From: Clostridium neonatale
GTDB lineage: Bacteria > Bacillota > Clostridia > Clostridiales > Clostridiaceae
NCBI RefSeq assembly: GCF_001458595.1
Contig: NZ_LN890328.1
Coordinates: forward strand, 1,063,737 to 1,127,736
DNA: 64,000 nucleotides
Reading direction: 5' to 3'
The position numbers and the translations under genes are program-made. The number at the start of each line of letters is the position of its first letter. The stretch's first letter is position 1. The notes below the pieces were generated by a model. The model saw only the letters and a program-made list of their open reading frames with translations, searched no databases and was not told the DNA's origin. Below, one piece after another: positions 51,422 through 60,766 of the stretch.

Positions 51422-52366
51422 TCTTAAATAAGGGACGTAGAATCGGAGTTTAGTGGATAAGAACCGAAATTCAATATATGATAGGCTCGATTGTAGTGGA
51501 ATTTCAGCTAAAAATTCTAATGGCAAAGGCTGCACCCAAAAATGTTTGCTCCAAAAAGCAAGTGTTTGAACAAACAATTTTGGTACAGCCTCTGCCAAAG
51601 AATTTAAATGCTGAAATTTCCAATACAATACTACGCCTATTCATATATTGAATTTCTTTGTTTTTCTCTAAAATAACAGACACCTAATTTATGTTTTGAG
51701 GATTATTCAATGCCTAAAAATATAGTTTTCAATCAATGGCATATAATTTATTGGACTACTTAGAAAAGTCATCTATTTCCCAATAAATAATAAAATATCT
51801 AAATTGCAGTATAGCCCATCTTCATCTACTGATGAAGATGTTTCCTTAAGCAGAGAACCCAAATCTATGATTTGGTGTGAATCGCTTATGCCTACGAATA
51901 TATATGAGTAGGTATTTCATTTATTTATGATATGCCTTTTTTTTAAGGATAAGATATTAACTTTTTAAATCTTTAACATCTATAAATAACTATTCCTTAA
52001 TTTAAAAATGTATTTATGCATAGCAACAATAATACCGATACTCTGAATTTAGATGAAACAAAGAAATAAAGATCTTATGTGTGCGGTGTCTTGCATTCAA
52101 AAATTGAGCTTTAGAATTCTTCATGTAGACTTGTTCCACAATTGTTTGTCCAAGGCATATTAAAGGAAACATCTTCATCGGTAAATGAAGATGGGCTATA
52201 CTGCTAAGTTCGTACCTCACTAAGCATTATATGCCTTGGAGCAAACATTTGTGGGTGCAAGTCTGCATGTTTGAATTCTTAGCTTCATTTTTGTAGCAAG
52301 CGACCACAACATAAGAGCTTTATTTCGGTTATTCACACTAAACGCAGTACGTCCTTTATTTATGTT
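51422..52366. repeat. 0.95-kb region of nested long inverted repeats, no gene
   Basis: Two long imperfect palindromes make up most of the region. The first (about 51430-51690, centre near 51560) has 15-bp perfect outer arms 51466-51480/51642-51656. The second (about 52035-52350, centre near 52195) has 17-bp arms 52063-52079/52310-52326 and inner arms 52144-52160/52229-52246. A 41-bp block at 51807-51847 recurs inverted at 52163-52203 with 39 of 41 identical, and each copy is itself a hairpin (CATCTTCAT...ATGAAGATG). The two ends of the region, 51422-51470 and 52366-52320, are inverted relatives (shared GGACGTA, GTTTAGTG and CCGAAAT). The right end overlaps the stop codon of the next gene. Confidence 0.85.
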
Positions 52367-53336
52367 AAGAATACTTATTTATATCACGTATATGATCTAT
52401 GATTTTTAATATTTCTATTGAGTTATTCCAAGTAAAGATATCACTTTCTATTTTTCCAAGTGCTAAACATTTATGTACTTCATGTATTTCTCCATACATG
52501 TCATCATTTATTAATGAAAGTTTTTCTTCATATTCTCTTCCATCATTTAAAATTACTTTATAACTTTCCGGCCTATTAAATATTGGTATGTACATTTTCC
52601 CAAATGTTCCTTCTATTATTGCAGTTCTTTCTTTCTCGCCATCAATTCCACCTTCTATATTTGCAGTAACATCTCCTTCAAATTTTATTGAAGCTTCAAA
52701 ATGAACATCTATACTTACTTCATCAAATTTCTTTTTCTTAATTTTCTTATTTATTGATAAAATCTTTTTATCACTTAAAATTCCAAGTACAAATGCAATA
52801 GGATATGAAGCTACATCAAGTACTGCTCCTCCATCTTCTTTATTATATAAATATGAATTTTTATCTACATTTGGTTTTGAACAAAATCCAGCATATATAT
52901 TTTTTATGTCTCCAATAACGCCACTTTTGAGTACATCTTTTATTAAATCAAACATAGGAACAAAAGGTGTCTTCATAGCTTCCATGTAAAAAGTTTTATT
53001 CCTCTTTGCACACTTTAAAATTCCACCTAATTCTGATGAGTTTAAAGTGCTAGGCTTTTCACATAATATTGCTTTTCCTTTATTTAATCCTCTAATAGAC
53101 CACTTTGCATGAAATCTATGTGGAAGTGCTATATAAACTGCATCTATATCTTGATTGTTAAAAAGTTCATCATAAGATTCATAGACTTTAACATCTTTAT
53201 AAGCTTCTTTAAAATACATTCTCTTGTTTTCTGTTTTGCCAGCAACAGCAACGAGTTTTCCGTCTTTCTCATATTCAAGGCTTTTTGCAAAGCGCTTTGC
53301 AATGTTTCCAAGTCCTATTATTCCCCATCTTACCAT
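52365..53336 (-). CDS. Gfo/Idh/MocA family oxidoreductase
   Basis: The 323-residue protein begins RWGIIGLGNIAKRFAKSLE, an NAD(P)-binding Rossmann motif, and has AVYIALPHRFHAKW and GKAILCEKPSTLNSSEL, the EKP motif conserved in this family. A C-terminal alpha/beta domain binds the sugar-like substrate (GGAVLDVASYPIAFVLGI has the conserved D-x-x-x-Y/H region). Members oxidise or reduce sugars, inositols or related compounds; the substrate cannot be deduced here. GGAGGATTT gives the ribosome site. The stop codon lies within the end of the 51.4-52.4-kb inverted-repeat region, so that element inserted or ends right at the gene. Confidence 0.9.
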   Translation of the reverse strand: MVRWGIIGLGNIAKRFAKSLEYEKDGKLVAVAGKTENKRMYFKEAYKDVKVYESYDELFNNQDIDAVYIALPHRFHAKWSIRGLNKGKAILCEKPSTLNSSELGGILKCAKRNKTFYMEAMKTPFVPMFDLIKDVLKSGVIGDIKNIYAGFCSKPNVDKNSYLYNKEDGGAVLDVASYPIAFVLGILSDKKILSINKKIKKKKFDEVSIDVHFEASIKFEGDVTANIEGGIDGEKERTAIIEGTFGKMYIPIFNRPESYKVILNDGREYEEKLSLINDDMYGEIHEVHKCLALGKIESDIFTWNNSIEILKIIDHIRDINKYS

Positions 53337-53542
53337 TAAAAATCCTCCAGTCTTAATATTTAAGAACTTACAAATAACTATAACTTATTATTTACTTTTT
53401 TCTTTACTTAAGTAATTTCTTTTAATTATCATAATCATTATTAATTATATACTATTAATACAAATAAAACCATATAATCAACAAATACGAGCTTTACTAA
53501 AATATAAGACAAATGTATTGTAAATTTTGGTCCTGTTAAAAA

Positions 53543-53582
53543 TAGACCATATCAAAATTAATAATAGTATTGATATGGTCTA
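53543..53582 (-). terminator. Terminator after mutS
   Basis: Perfect 13-bp arms TAGACCATATCAA (53543-53555) and 53570-53582. Confidence 0.85.
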
Positions 53583-53603
53583 ACATAATTAAAATATATA
53601 CTT

Positions 53604-56432
53604 CTAGTTGCTTAATTTTTTAGAATCGCTAACCAGCTTATAAAGTCTATTCATAGCTTCCATAGGATTTAAGCCTAAAATATCAATTTTGCTTATTTCT
53701 TTTATAAATGAATCTTTTTCTAGTGAATCAAATCCTATTTGCATAGAATCATTAGTACTCTTTTTATGCTTTTTACTATGTTGTTCTTCTTTAAGCTGTT
53801 TTATTTCATTTTGCAATTCTTCAATAATTTGTTTTTGCTTTTCTATTTCTTTTAAATTATTACTTTCATCTATATCTACTTTATTCTCATAAACATTAAC
53901 ACTTGCATCACTACTTACTTTTTCTTCGACTATAACTCTGCTTTCATTTACATCTATAGCTGCTTCTTTAAATGATTCCTTATTTTCTTTTATTTCTGAA
54001 AAACTTGATACATTTTCAATATCAAACTTATTTTCACCTTCAAGATCAGATAAAATTTCACGAGCACGATTTATAACTTCATCTGGAAGACCTGCAAGCT
54101 TTGCAACTTCTATACCATAAGATTCATCTGCACCGCCTTCGATTATCTTTCTTAAGAAAACAACGCTGTCATTTGTCTTCTTAACAGCAACAGAGTAATT
54201 TTTAACTCCAGGTAATATTCCTTCAAGTTTAACAAGTTCATGATAATGTGTTGCAAATAAAGTTTTACATCTTAAATCTTTATTTTTAGTTATATATTCA
54301 ATAACAGACCATGCAATTGAAAGTCCATCATAAGTTGAAGTACCACGTCCAACTTCATCAAGAAGAACTAAACTTTTAGATGTAGCATTTTTAAGAATAT
54401 TAGAAACTTCCCACATTTCAACCATAAAAGTAGATTTACCGCCAGCTAGATCATCTGATGCTCCAATTCTTGTAAATATCTTATCACATATTGAAATATC
54501 TGCTTCTGTTGCTGGTACAAAAGATCCAATTTGCGCCATAAGAGTAATAAGTGCAACCTGTCTCATATAAGTAGATTTACCTGCCATGTTAGGTCCTGTA
54601 ATAAGTAATAGTTCTTTATCTGTTTGATTACATGTTGTGCTATTAGATACAAATTCACCGTTGCCTATTACTTTTTCAACAACAGGATGACGTCCATCTT
54701 TTATTTCTATAGTTCCTTCTTCGTTTATCTTAGGTTTAACATAATCATTTTCAAGAGCAACTAAAGCTAAAGTTGAGACCGCATCTAAGTTAGAAATTAT
54801 TCTTGCTGCCTTTTTTAATCTACCTATTTCTTTTTCAACTTTATCTCTTACTTCAACGAATAAGTCATATTCTAAATTAACAAGCTTTTCTTCAGAACCT
54901 AAAATCTTATTTTCTAAATTTTTAAGATCTTCAGTTATATATCTTTCAGCATTTGCTAGTGTCTGCTTTCTTATATATCTTCCTTCTGGAATACTATCAA
55001 AGTTAGCTTTGCTTATTTCAATATAGTAACCAAATACTTTGTTATATCCAACCTTTAATGATTTAATTCCTGTAAATTCACGTTCTTCATTTTCAAGCGC
55101 TGCAATTTTTTCTTTTCCATGAAGCTTCACATCACGAAGCTCATCTACAAGTTCATTATATTTATCCTTTATAATGTTTCCTTCTTTTATTGTAAGTGAT
55201 GGATCTTCTTTTATTGAATCTTCTAAAAGAGTTCTTACATCAGAAAGTTCATCTAAGTTTTCATAATACTCCATTAAAAGATCACTTTTTGCGTATTTTA
55301 AAAGTTCTTTAAGCTCTGGTATTTTTTCAAGAGATGCTTTTAAGCTCAGCATATCTTTTGCATTTACATTTTTATTTGATATTTTTCCAACAATTCTTTC
55401 AATATCATAAATTTCTTTAAGTGCTCTTCTTAAATCTTCATTAAAACTTATTGAATTATATAGTTCTTCTACACCACTAAGTCTTTTTTCTATTTGGGAT
55501 TTCACAATAAGAGGTTCATCAATATATCTTCTTATTGTTCTTCCCCCCATAGTTGTTGCACTTTTATCTAAAACCCATAAAAGAGATCCTTTTTTAGTTT
55601 TTTCTCTTATGCTTTCAGTAAGTTCTAAGTTTCTTCTTGAATTACTGTCAATAACCATGTAATTTACTATTTCATATTGTTCAAGTAAATTGATATTGCT
55701 TAAACTCATCATTTGAGTTTCATATATATATTTAAGAAGCACTCTACTTGTAATTTCACGTAAGTTTTCAAGAGCACCGGCTTCAAGATCTGAAAATTGA
55801 GCTATAAGTTCTTCCTTAGATACTACAAATGTATTAAAGTTCTTTTTAGTTATAAGTGCAGAACATACACCTTTTATTTCGTTTATAATATCCTCACTTG
55901 TATTTTCATCTAATAAAATTTCTTTTGGTGAAAGTTTTGCTATTTCATCTAAAAGACTTGCCATAGAATATGAAAAAGATGTTGTCTTAAATTCTCCTGT
56001 ACTTATATCAGATGTAGCAATTCCAATTATTTCACCATCTTCATGTATAGCCATTAAATATGTATTATCATTTTCAAGATTAGAATTATTATCTACAAAT
56101 GTTCCTGGAGTTATGATTTTAACTACTCCACGTTTTACAATTCCCTTAGCTTGCTTTGGGTCTTCAAGCTGTTCACAGATAGCTACCTTATATCCCTTAT
56201 TAACAAGTCTTGGTATATATGCAGCTGCAGCATGATGTGGTATGCCACACATTGGAGCTCTTTCTTCAAGTCCACAATTTTTCCCTGTTAAAACAAGTTC
56301 AAGTTCTCTTGATACTGTTATAGCATCTTCGAAGAACATTTCATAAAAGTCACCTAATCTATAAAATAGGATACAGTCACTATACTGCTCCTTTGTCTTC
56401 ATGTATTCTACCATCATTGGCGTTAAAGCCAT
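53604..56432 (-). CDS. mutS: DNA mismatch repair protein MutS
   Basis: MutS recognises mismatches and recruits MutL. The 942-residue protein shows the mismatch-binding GDFYEMF (Phe29, Glu31), connector and lever domains, and the ABC ATPase: Walker [14 protein letters not shown] (611-623), [14 protein letters not shown] signature, and Walker [17 protein letters not shown] (688-703). It is about 60-80 residues longer than many bacterial MutS proteins. The extra sequence is an acidic linker and coiled coil (about residues 806-905, including [20 protein letters not shown]) before the conserved C-terminal tail [21 protein letters not shown]. It has a strong ribosome site. Its usual partner gene mutL is 31.7 kb downstream. 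Confidence 0.97.
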   Translation of the reverse strand: MALTPMMVEYMKTKEQYSDCILFYRLGDFYEMFFEDAITVSRELELVLTGKNCGLEERAPMCGIPHHAAAAYIPRLVNKGYKVAICEQLEDPKQAKGIVKRGVVKIITPGTFVDNNSNLENDNTYLMAIHEDGEIIGIATSDISTGEFKTTSFSYSMASLLDEIAKLSPKEILLDENTSEDIINEIKGVCSALITKKNFNTFVVSKEELIAQFSDLEAGALENLREITSRVLLKYIYETQMMSLSNINLLEQYEIVNYMVIDSNSRRNLELTESIREKTKKGSLLWVLDKSATTMGGRTIRRYIDEPLIVKSQIEKRLSGVEELYNSISFNEDLRRALKEIYDIERIVGKISNKNVNAKDMLSLKASLEKIPELKELLKYAKSDLLMEYYENLDELSDVRTLLEDSIKEDPSLTIKEGNIIKDKYNELVDELRDVKLHGKEKIAALENEEREFTGIKSLKVGYNKVFGYYIEISKANFDSIPEGRYIRKQTLANAERYITEDLKNLENKILGSEEKLVNLEYDLFVEVRDKVEKEIGRLKKAARIISNLDAVSTLALVALENDYVKPKINEEGTIEIKDGRHPVVEKVIGNGEFVSNSTTCNQTDKELLLITGPNMAGKSTYMRQVALITLMAQIGSFVPATEADISICDKIFTRIGASDDLAGGKSTFMVEMWEVSNILKNATSKSLVLLDEVGRGTSTYDGLSIAWSVIEYITKNKDLRCKTLFATHYHELVKLEGILPGVKNYSVAVKKTNDSVVFLRKIIEGGADESYGIEVAKLAGLPDEVINRAREILSDLEGENKFDIENVSSFSEIKENKESFKEAAIDVNESRVIVEEKVSSDASVNVYENKVDIDESNNLKEIEKQKQIIEELQNEIKQLKEEQHSKKHKKSTNDSMQIGFDSLEKDSFIKEISKIDILGLNPMEAMNRLYKLVSDSKKLSN

Positions 56433-56636
56433 AATAAAAAGCCTCCTTTATCGCAATGCTATACTTTTATATCTATAATTTAATTTCTAGTATTGTATAG
56501 CTAGAGTGTTGTCTATTTTTATATTTTTTAAACTTAAAATTCAGTCTTATTTTAACATAGCTTGATTATGTAATCAAAGTATTTAATATAACTCATTTGT
56601 AATGAGGAGTTAAAAATGAATAAAGAAGAAGAAATA

Positions 56637-56692
56637 AAAGTCAGATATTAGTTTAAAATTCAAATCATAAATTTTAAACTATATCTGACTTT
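56637..56692. terminator. Terminator after the cytidylate-kinase-like gene
   Basis: Arms of about 22 bp (AAAGTCAGATAT and onward; 56637-56660 and 56669-56692) with one bulge. Confidence 0.82.
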
Positions 56693-56703
56693 CTAACAAC
56701 AAA

Positions 56704-57327
56704 TTAATTTTCCATTCTTAAATTTATATATGATTTAATTAATTGTACACTTTTTTCAAATCCGAGCACACTGGTATCAATACTCAAATCATAATTTTTA
56801 GGATCTTCCCATTTTTCTCCTGTATGATAATAATAATACTCACTTCTGTACTTATCCATTTTTTTAATATGCTTAGCTGCATCTTTTTCGTTCATACATA
56901 GGCGCTCCATTTCATGCTTAATACATTCTTCAGCACATGCATGAATAAATATTTTAAATACATTTGGCTTATCTTTCAATATATAATCTGCACATCTTCC
57001 TATGACAACATATGATTCTTTTTCAGCTAGTTCACGAAGTACCTTGGCCTGATAATTAAATAAATTATCATTAGACGTAAAATCACTGCTTTCAGGAGGT
57101 ATTAGTTCTCCTTGATAAACTTTTTTAGATACTTTATATAACAAACTCTTTTTCACATGTTCATCTACGTTTAAGAATAATAATTCGTTAATTCCACTAT
57201 CTTCTGAAGCAAGACGTAAAAGCTCTCTATCATACATATTGATACCATAATCATTTGAAATCATTTTCCCAATTGTTGTTCCACCACTTCCACATGTTCT
57301 TGTAATTGCAATCACAAAATTTTTCAT
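56704..57327 (-). CDS. Cytidylate-kinase-like family protein
   Basis: The 207-residue protein starts FVIAITRTCGSGGTTIGKMI, a P-loop of the cytidylate_kin2 type (TRxxGSGGxxIG), followed by MYDRELLRLASE and VVIGRCADYIL, the typical NMP-side motifs, and KRSEYYYYHTGEKW-like MDKYRSEYYYYHTG in the lid region. This family is related to CMP kinase but is distinct from the true cmk at 4.6-5.2 kb; its natural substrate is not known. AGGGGG precedes the start. It is the gene upstream of mutS on the same strand, with its own terminator. Confidence 0.87.
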   Translation of the reverse strand: MKNFVIAITRTCGSGGTTIGKMISNDYGINMYDRELLRLASEDSGINELLFLNVDEHVKKSLLYKVSKKVYQGELIPPESSDFTSNDNLFNYQAKVLRELAEKESYVVIGRCADYILKDKPNVFKIFIHACAEECIKHEMERLCMNEKDAAKHIKKMDKYRSEYYYYHTGEKWEDPKNYDLSIDTSVLGFEKSVQLIKSYINLRMEN

Positions 57328-57548
57328 ATCTCTCTGCCCCCTCTTTTAATAAAAATGATTATATTTAATTATCGAAATATTTTTATTAAATTTATCAATT
57401 ATTGTAAAAATATAATTTGCTTAAATTTTAATTATTAACCATTCTTTAAATTATATGTAATAAAATCATAAAAGAATCATATATGTTATTATTTATATAA
57501 TTTTTTAATAAAATAGATTCTAAAAAAATGATTAATTTAAAATATAAA

Positions 57549-57597
57549 AAACTTATAAGCAAATGTATCGATTATTTTATTTGCTTATAAGCTTTTT
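57549..57597 (-). terminator. Terminator after the lactate dehydrogenase-like gene
   Basis: 15-bp arms AACTTATAAGCAAAT (57550-57564) and about 57579-57594 with one mismatch; A-run and T-run flanks. Confidence 0.85.
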
Positions 57598-57613
57598 ATT
57601 ATTTATCTAAATT

Positions 57614-58558
57614 CTACTTAATTTTACTAATGTTTTCTTTAATTACACTGCAAGAATGCTTAAATTCTTTTAATTCTCCATCATTTAATTTAAGCTCTAA
57701 TACTTTTTCAACTCCATCTTTTCCTATAATACATGGAGTACTTGCAAATAATCCTTCTTCACCATATTGTCCTTCAAGAAGTGTTGAACAAGGCATTATT
57801 TGCTTTTCATCATGGAATATGCATTGAACAAATCTAGCCAAAGTTGAAGCAATTCCAAATTCTGTTGCACCTTTACCAGTAAATGTTATCCATCCTGCAG
57901 CAGCAGCTTCTTTAGCTAATGTTTTTTTATCTAAATTTCCAAATGTTTTTGGATCTTCAATTTCAAGTTCTGAAAGTGGCTTTCCAGCAAATGAAACTTG
58001 TGACCATGCAGCCATTTGAGATTCTCCATGTTCTCCAAGCATATATGCACTTATTGATTTATGATCAACACCTGTTTCACGAGCTATGATTGCTCTTAAA
58101 CGTGAACTATCAAGGCCTGTACCTGTTCCAAACACTCTGTTTTTAGGAAAACCTGAAAGTTCATAAACTCTTTTTGCAATAATATCACATGGATTTGTTA
58201 TATTAATAAAGATCCCATTAAATCCGCCATCTACAACTCTTTTAATAAAGCTATCAACCATGTCTATGCTTCCTTGTAATTCATCTAAACGATCATGAGT
58301 CTGAGTTATAATTCCAACACTTATTACTACGATATGGCAGTCTTTAAGATCCTCATATTCACCTGTTTTTATGTTTACTCTGTGAGGCAGATATGTAACA
58401 CTATCAATTAAATCCTGTCTTTCACTGATTGCTTTTTGCTTGTTAGTATCAACTAAAATTAATTCATCTACAATTCCTTGAGTAGCTAAACTAAATGCAC
58501 AATGTGCACCAACATGTCCAACTCCAATGATTCCCACTCTTTTTAAATTTGTTGTCAA
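57614..58558 (-). CDS. L-lactate dehydrogenase / L-2-hydroxyacid dehydrogenase
   Basis: The protein shows the LDH/MDH fold: RVGIIGVGHVGAHCAF (NAD-binding), a DTN loop with Asp that favours NAD, and INITNPCDI. GTGTGLDSSRLRAIIA and YMLGEHGESQMAAWS contain the catalytic His and substrate Arg. The mobile-loop segment reads THDRLDELQGS rather than the usual GETRLDLV, closer to L-2-hydroxyisocaproate dehydrogenases, so the substrate may be a branched 2-oxoacid rather than pyruvate. I prefer the TTG start at 58558, 9 nt after AAGGAG; an ATG 9 bp upstream touches the ribosome site. Product about 314 residues. Confidence 0.87.
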   Translation of the reverse strand: MTTNLKRVGIIGVGHVGAHCAFSLATQGIVDELILVDTNKQKAISERQDLIDSVTYLPHRVNIKTGEYEDLKDCHIVVISVGIITQTHDRLDELQGSIDMVDSFIKRVVDGGFNGIFINITNPCDIIAKRVYELSGFPKNRVFGTGTGLDSSRLRAIIARETGVDHKSISAYMLGEHGESQMAAWSQVSFAGKPLSELEIEDPKTFGNLDKKTLAKEAAAAGWITFTGKGATEFGIASTLARFVQCIFHDEKQIMPCSTLLEGQYGEEGLFASTPCIIGKDGVEKVLELKLNDGELKEFKHSCSVIKENISKIK

Positions 58559-58651
58559 AATAATCATCTCCTTACACTACTGTAAATTATAGTCTTACAG
58601 ATGATAAAAATCAATTATTTTATATATTTTATTGATAAATTCACTATAGAG

Positions 58652-58831
58652 TTAGAGCTTTGTTAGCACATTCATATGTTTGGTTTTATCTTTTGACCTT
58701 TTATGCTTATCTTTTTTTGGATTAACATCTATTTTTGATAAAGCTCTTTCGCTGTTAATATGGAATGTAACTTTTACATCATTATATGCATATTGATACA
58801 ATGTCTTAATATCAAAAATTCTATTAAATAC
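58652..58831 (-). pseudogene. C-terminal remnant of an unknown protein (59 codons)
   Basis: A minus-strand frame with no start codon runs from an in-frame TAG (58834-58832) to a TAA (58654-58652). Its translation is protein-like and basic, with DIKTLYQYAYNDVKVTFHI, then INSERALSKIDVNPKK and a KDKHKRSKDKTK tail. It lies in the 390-bp gap between the dehydrogenase and glutamine-hydrolase genes. I do not recognise the family; the basic tail could come from a DNA-binding or mobile-element protein. It is most simply the end of a partly deleted gene. Confidence 0.45.
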
Positions 58832-58855
58832 CTAAATGCTCTTAATAAATAAACA

Positions 58856-58881
58856 AACCAAACTATAAAAATAGTTTGGTT
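58856..58881 (-). terminator. Terminator after the C26-type hydrolase gene
   Basis: Perfect 11-bp arms AACCAAACTAT/ATAGTTTGGTT with a 4-nt loop. Confidence 0.82.
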
Positions 58882-58951
58882 ATAAAAATTTAATCTATAC
58901 CCTTCGTAAAATATTAACAGTAATACTAACATAAGTTTCACTCTGTATATT

Positions 58952-59665
58952 TTAATTCTGTGAGCATATTTCCACAAACTCTTGAAAAAGTCTTAGCTGA
59001 TCTTCCATTCCTTCTGGATGCCATTGAACTCCAGCCATATAGAAGTCACCTTCATATTCAACTCCTTCAATGACACCATCTTCACAGCACTTTGCTGCAA
59101 CTCTTAAATTTGATCCTATTATTTTTATACATTGCTCATGAAAAGAATTAACCTGAACTTCGTTCTCATTATATATATCTTTAAGAAAGGAATTCTCACA
59201 CAGCGTAACCTTATGAAGCTTTTCATCAATCCTATGACCTGTTCCTTTATGATACACTTCAGTATTCAGTTCACTATCAATACTCTGTACAAGAGTTCCA
59301 CCTTGAAGTACATTAATAAGCTGGCAGCCTCTGCATACACCTAAAATAGGTTTTTTCTTTTTCTTTGCTACTAAAAACAAATCTCTTTCAAATTTATTTC
59401 TAAGATCATCTTCTTTTGCTTCTTTTTCCAAAGACTTTTCTCCATACCAATTTGATTTTACATTACATCCTCCAGTAAATATAATTCCATCAACATCTTC
59501 AATAAGTCTATTAAGCTCTTCCTCACTATATTTCTGAAGCAATGGCAGAATTATAGGTATACCATTTGCTTTTTCAATTTTATCTATATATTCATATCCA
59601 ACCTGTGAGTAATTTCTAAATACATCTTTTCTAATATATGATGTAATCCCTATAACTGGCTTCAT
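58952..59665 (-). CDS. Gamma-glutamyl-gamma-aminobutyrate hydrolase family protein (peptidase C26)
   Basis: The protein is a class I glutamine-amidotransferase-like hydrolase. The nucleophile elbow is ILGVCRGCQLINVLQGG with the catalytic Cys, and the His-Glu pair is in GVQWHPEGM. GIIFTGGCNVKSNWYGE supplies the oxyanion region. PuuD-type members hydrolyse gamma-glutamyl amides such as gamma-glutamyl-GABA. I start at ATG 59665 (MKPVIGITSY), after AAAGGGA; an in-frame ATG 21 bp upstream overlaps that region. It lies about 110 bp downstream of oppF on the same strand, so its substrate might be a gamma-glutamyl peptide imported by Opp; that link is only inferred. Confidence 0.9.
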   Translation of the reverse strand: MKPVIGITSYIRKDVFRNYSQVGYEYIDKIEKANGIPIILPLLQKYSEEELNRLIEDVDGIIFTGGCNVKSNWYGEKSLEKEAKEDDLRNKFERDLFLVAKKKKKPILGVCRGCQLINVLQGGTLVQSIDSELNTEVYHKGTGHRIDEKLHKVTLCENSFLKDIYNENEVQVNSFHEQCIKIIGSNLRVAAKCCEDGVIEGVEYEGDFYMAGVQWHPEGMEDQLRLFQEFVEICSQN

Positions 59666-59776
59666 TTTTAATCCCTTTCTTCTCAAATTTATTTATCATT
59701 TAGTATTTCTGATCTTATACATTATATTATGTTTAACAACTACATATATTTACATCATTTTATCACATATACATCA

Positions 59777-60766
59777 TTATTTTTCAATATTATGACATGC
59801 TACAAAATGCTCTTTTTTTATCTCTATTAATTCTGGATTTTTTTTAAGGCACACTTCACTTGAATACCTACATCTGTTATAAAAGCTGCATCCCTTATTT
59901 TCTTTTGAAACTTCCAATTCATCCTCATCAAGATTTACCATGACTTTTCTAAGTTTTGGATGTTTTACAGGAATTGATTCAAGAAGCTTTTTAGTATATG
60001 GATGAACAGGATTTTCAAAAAGTTCATCTCTGTTTCCTATTTCAACTATTTTACCAAGATACATGACAGCAATCTTATCACAAAAATACTTCACCACACC
60101 AAGATCATGTGATATGAATAAAAAAGTAAGTGAATATTTCTCTTTAAGTTCATTTAATAAATTAATGATTTGCGCTTGTATAGAAACATCTAGTGCTGCT
60201 ACTGGTTCATCTGCCACTATAAATTTGGGCTGTACTGCTAGAGCTCTTGCAATTACAATCCTCTGTCTTTGTCCTCCACTGAATTCATGTGGATAGCGAT
60301 CCATAGCGTCTTTATCCACTCCGCATATTTCAAGATAATGCTCTGCCATTTCAAGTGCTTTTTTACCTTTTGCAAGTTTATGCTTTTCTATTCCTTCTGT
60401 AATTATCTTTCCTATTTTCATTTTGTTATCAAGGCTTGCAAAAGGATCCTGGAATATTATCTGCATATCCTTTCTCAAGGCTGACATATCTTTACGGCTT
60501 ATTTCATGCTTATTTTCAAAATCGAATAAGATCTTATCTTCAAATACAACTCGGCCTCCATCACCTTCTATGAGTTTTAATATTGCTCTTGCTGTAGTAG
60601 ATTTTCCACATCCTGATTCACCGACAAGACCAAAACTTTCACCTCTTTCAATGGAGAAAGAAACATTATCTACTGCATTTACAGATGATTTTTCCCTTCC
60701 AAAGAAATCTTTATCAATAACGTATTTTTTTCTTAATCCTTCAACCTTTAAAATAACATCACTCAC
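59777..60766 (-). CDS. oppF: Oligopeptide ABC transporter ATP-binding protein OppF
   Basis: This is one of the two ATPases of a peptide importer. It shows Walker A (GLVGESGCGKSTTARAI), the Q-loop (MQIIFQDPFASLD), the signature HEFSGGQRQRIVIARAL, Walker B (FIVADEPVAALD) and the H-loop Asn/His segment (FISHDLGVVKYF). The C-terminal oligo_HPY domain (HPYTKKLLESIP) and a four-Cys motif (CSFYNRCRYSSEVCLKK... ACHN) typical of Opp/Dpp ATPases follow. The true start is the GTG at 60766 (MSDVILKVEG) behind AGGAGG; the frame upstream overlaps oppD. It overlaps the oppD end by 8 bp. Product about 329 residues. Confidence 0.94.
   Translation of the reverse strand: MSDVILKVEGLRKKYVIDKDFFGREKSSVNAVDNVSFSIERGESFGLVGESGCGKSTTARAILKLIEGDGGRVVFEDKILFDFENKHEISRKDMSALRKDMQIIFQDPFASLDNKMKIGKIITEGIEKHKLAKGKKALEMAEHYLEICGVDKDAMDRYPHEFSGGQRQRIVIARALAVQPKFIVADEPVAALDVSIQAQIINLLNELKEKYSLTFLFISHDLGVVKYFCDKIAVMYLGKIVEIGNRDELFENPVHPYTKKLLESIPVKHPKLRKVMVNLDEDELEVSKENKGCSFYNRCRYSSEVCLKKNPELIEIKKEHFVACHNIEK

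Noticed and set aside
51395-51628. Minus-strand frame of 77 codons in the palindromic region
   Set aside because: It spans one arm and the loop of the first long palindrome, has no ribosome site and an unusual composition; the repeat structure explains it better.
52014-52220. Minus-strand frame of 68 codons in the palindromic region
   Set aside because: It covers the left half of the second palindrome, has no ribosome site, and looks like chance translation of repeat DNA.
51422-52366. CRISPR array or intact insertion sequence in the repeat region
   Set aside because: The repeats are inverted and irregular rather than regularly spaced direct repeats, and no transposase gene is present.
56616-56651. 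11-codon frame MNKEEEIKVRY with a good AGGAG upstream
   Set aside because: It ends inside the terminator stem, is very short and has no context; possibly a remnant, not enough to call.
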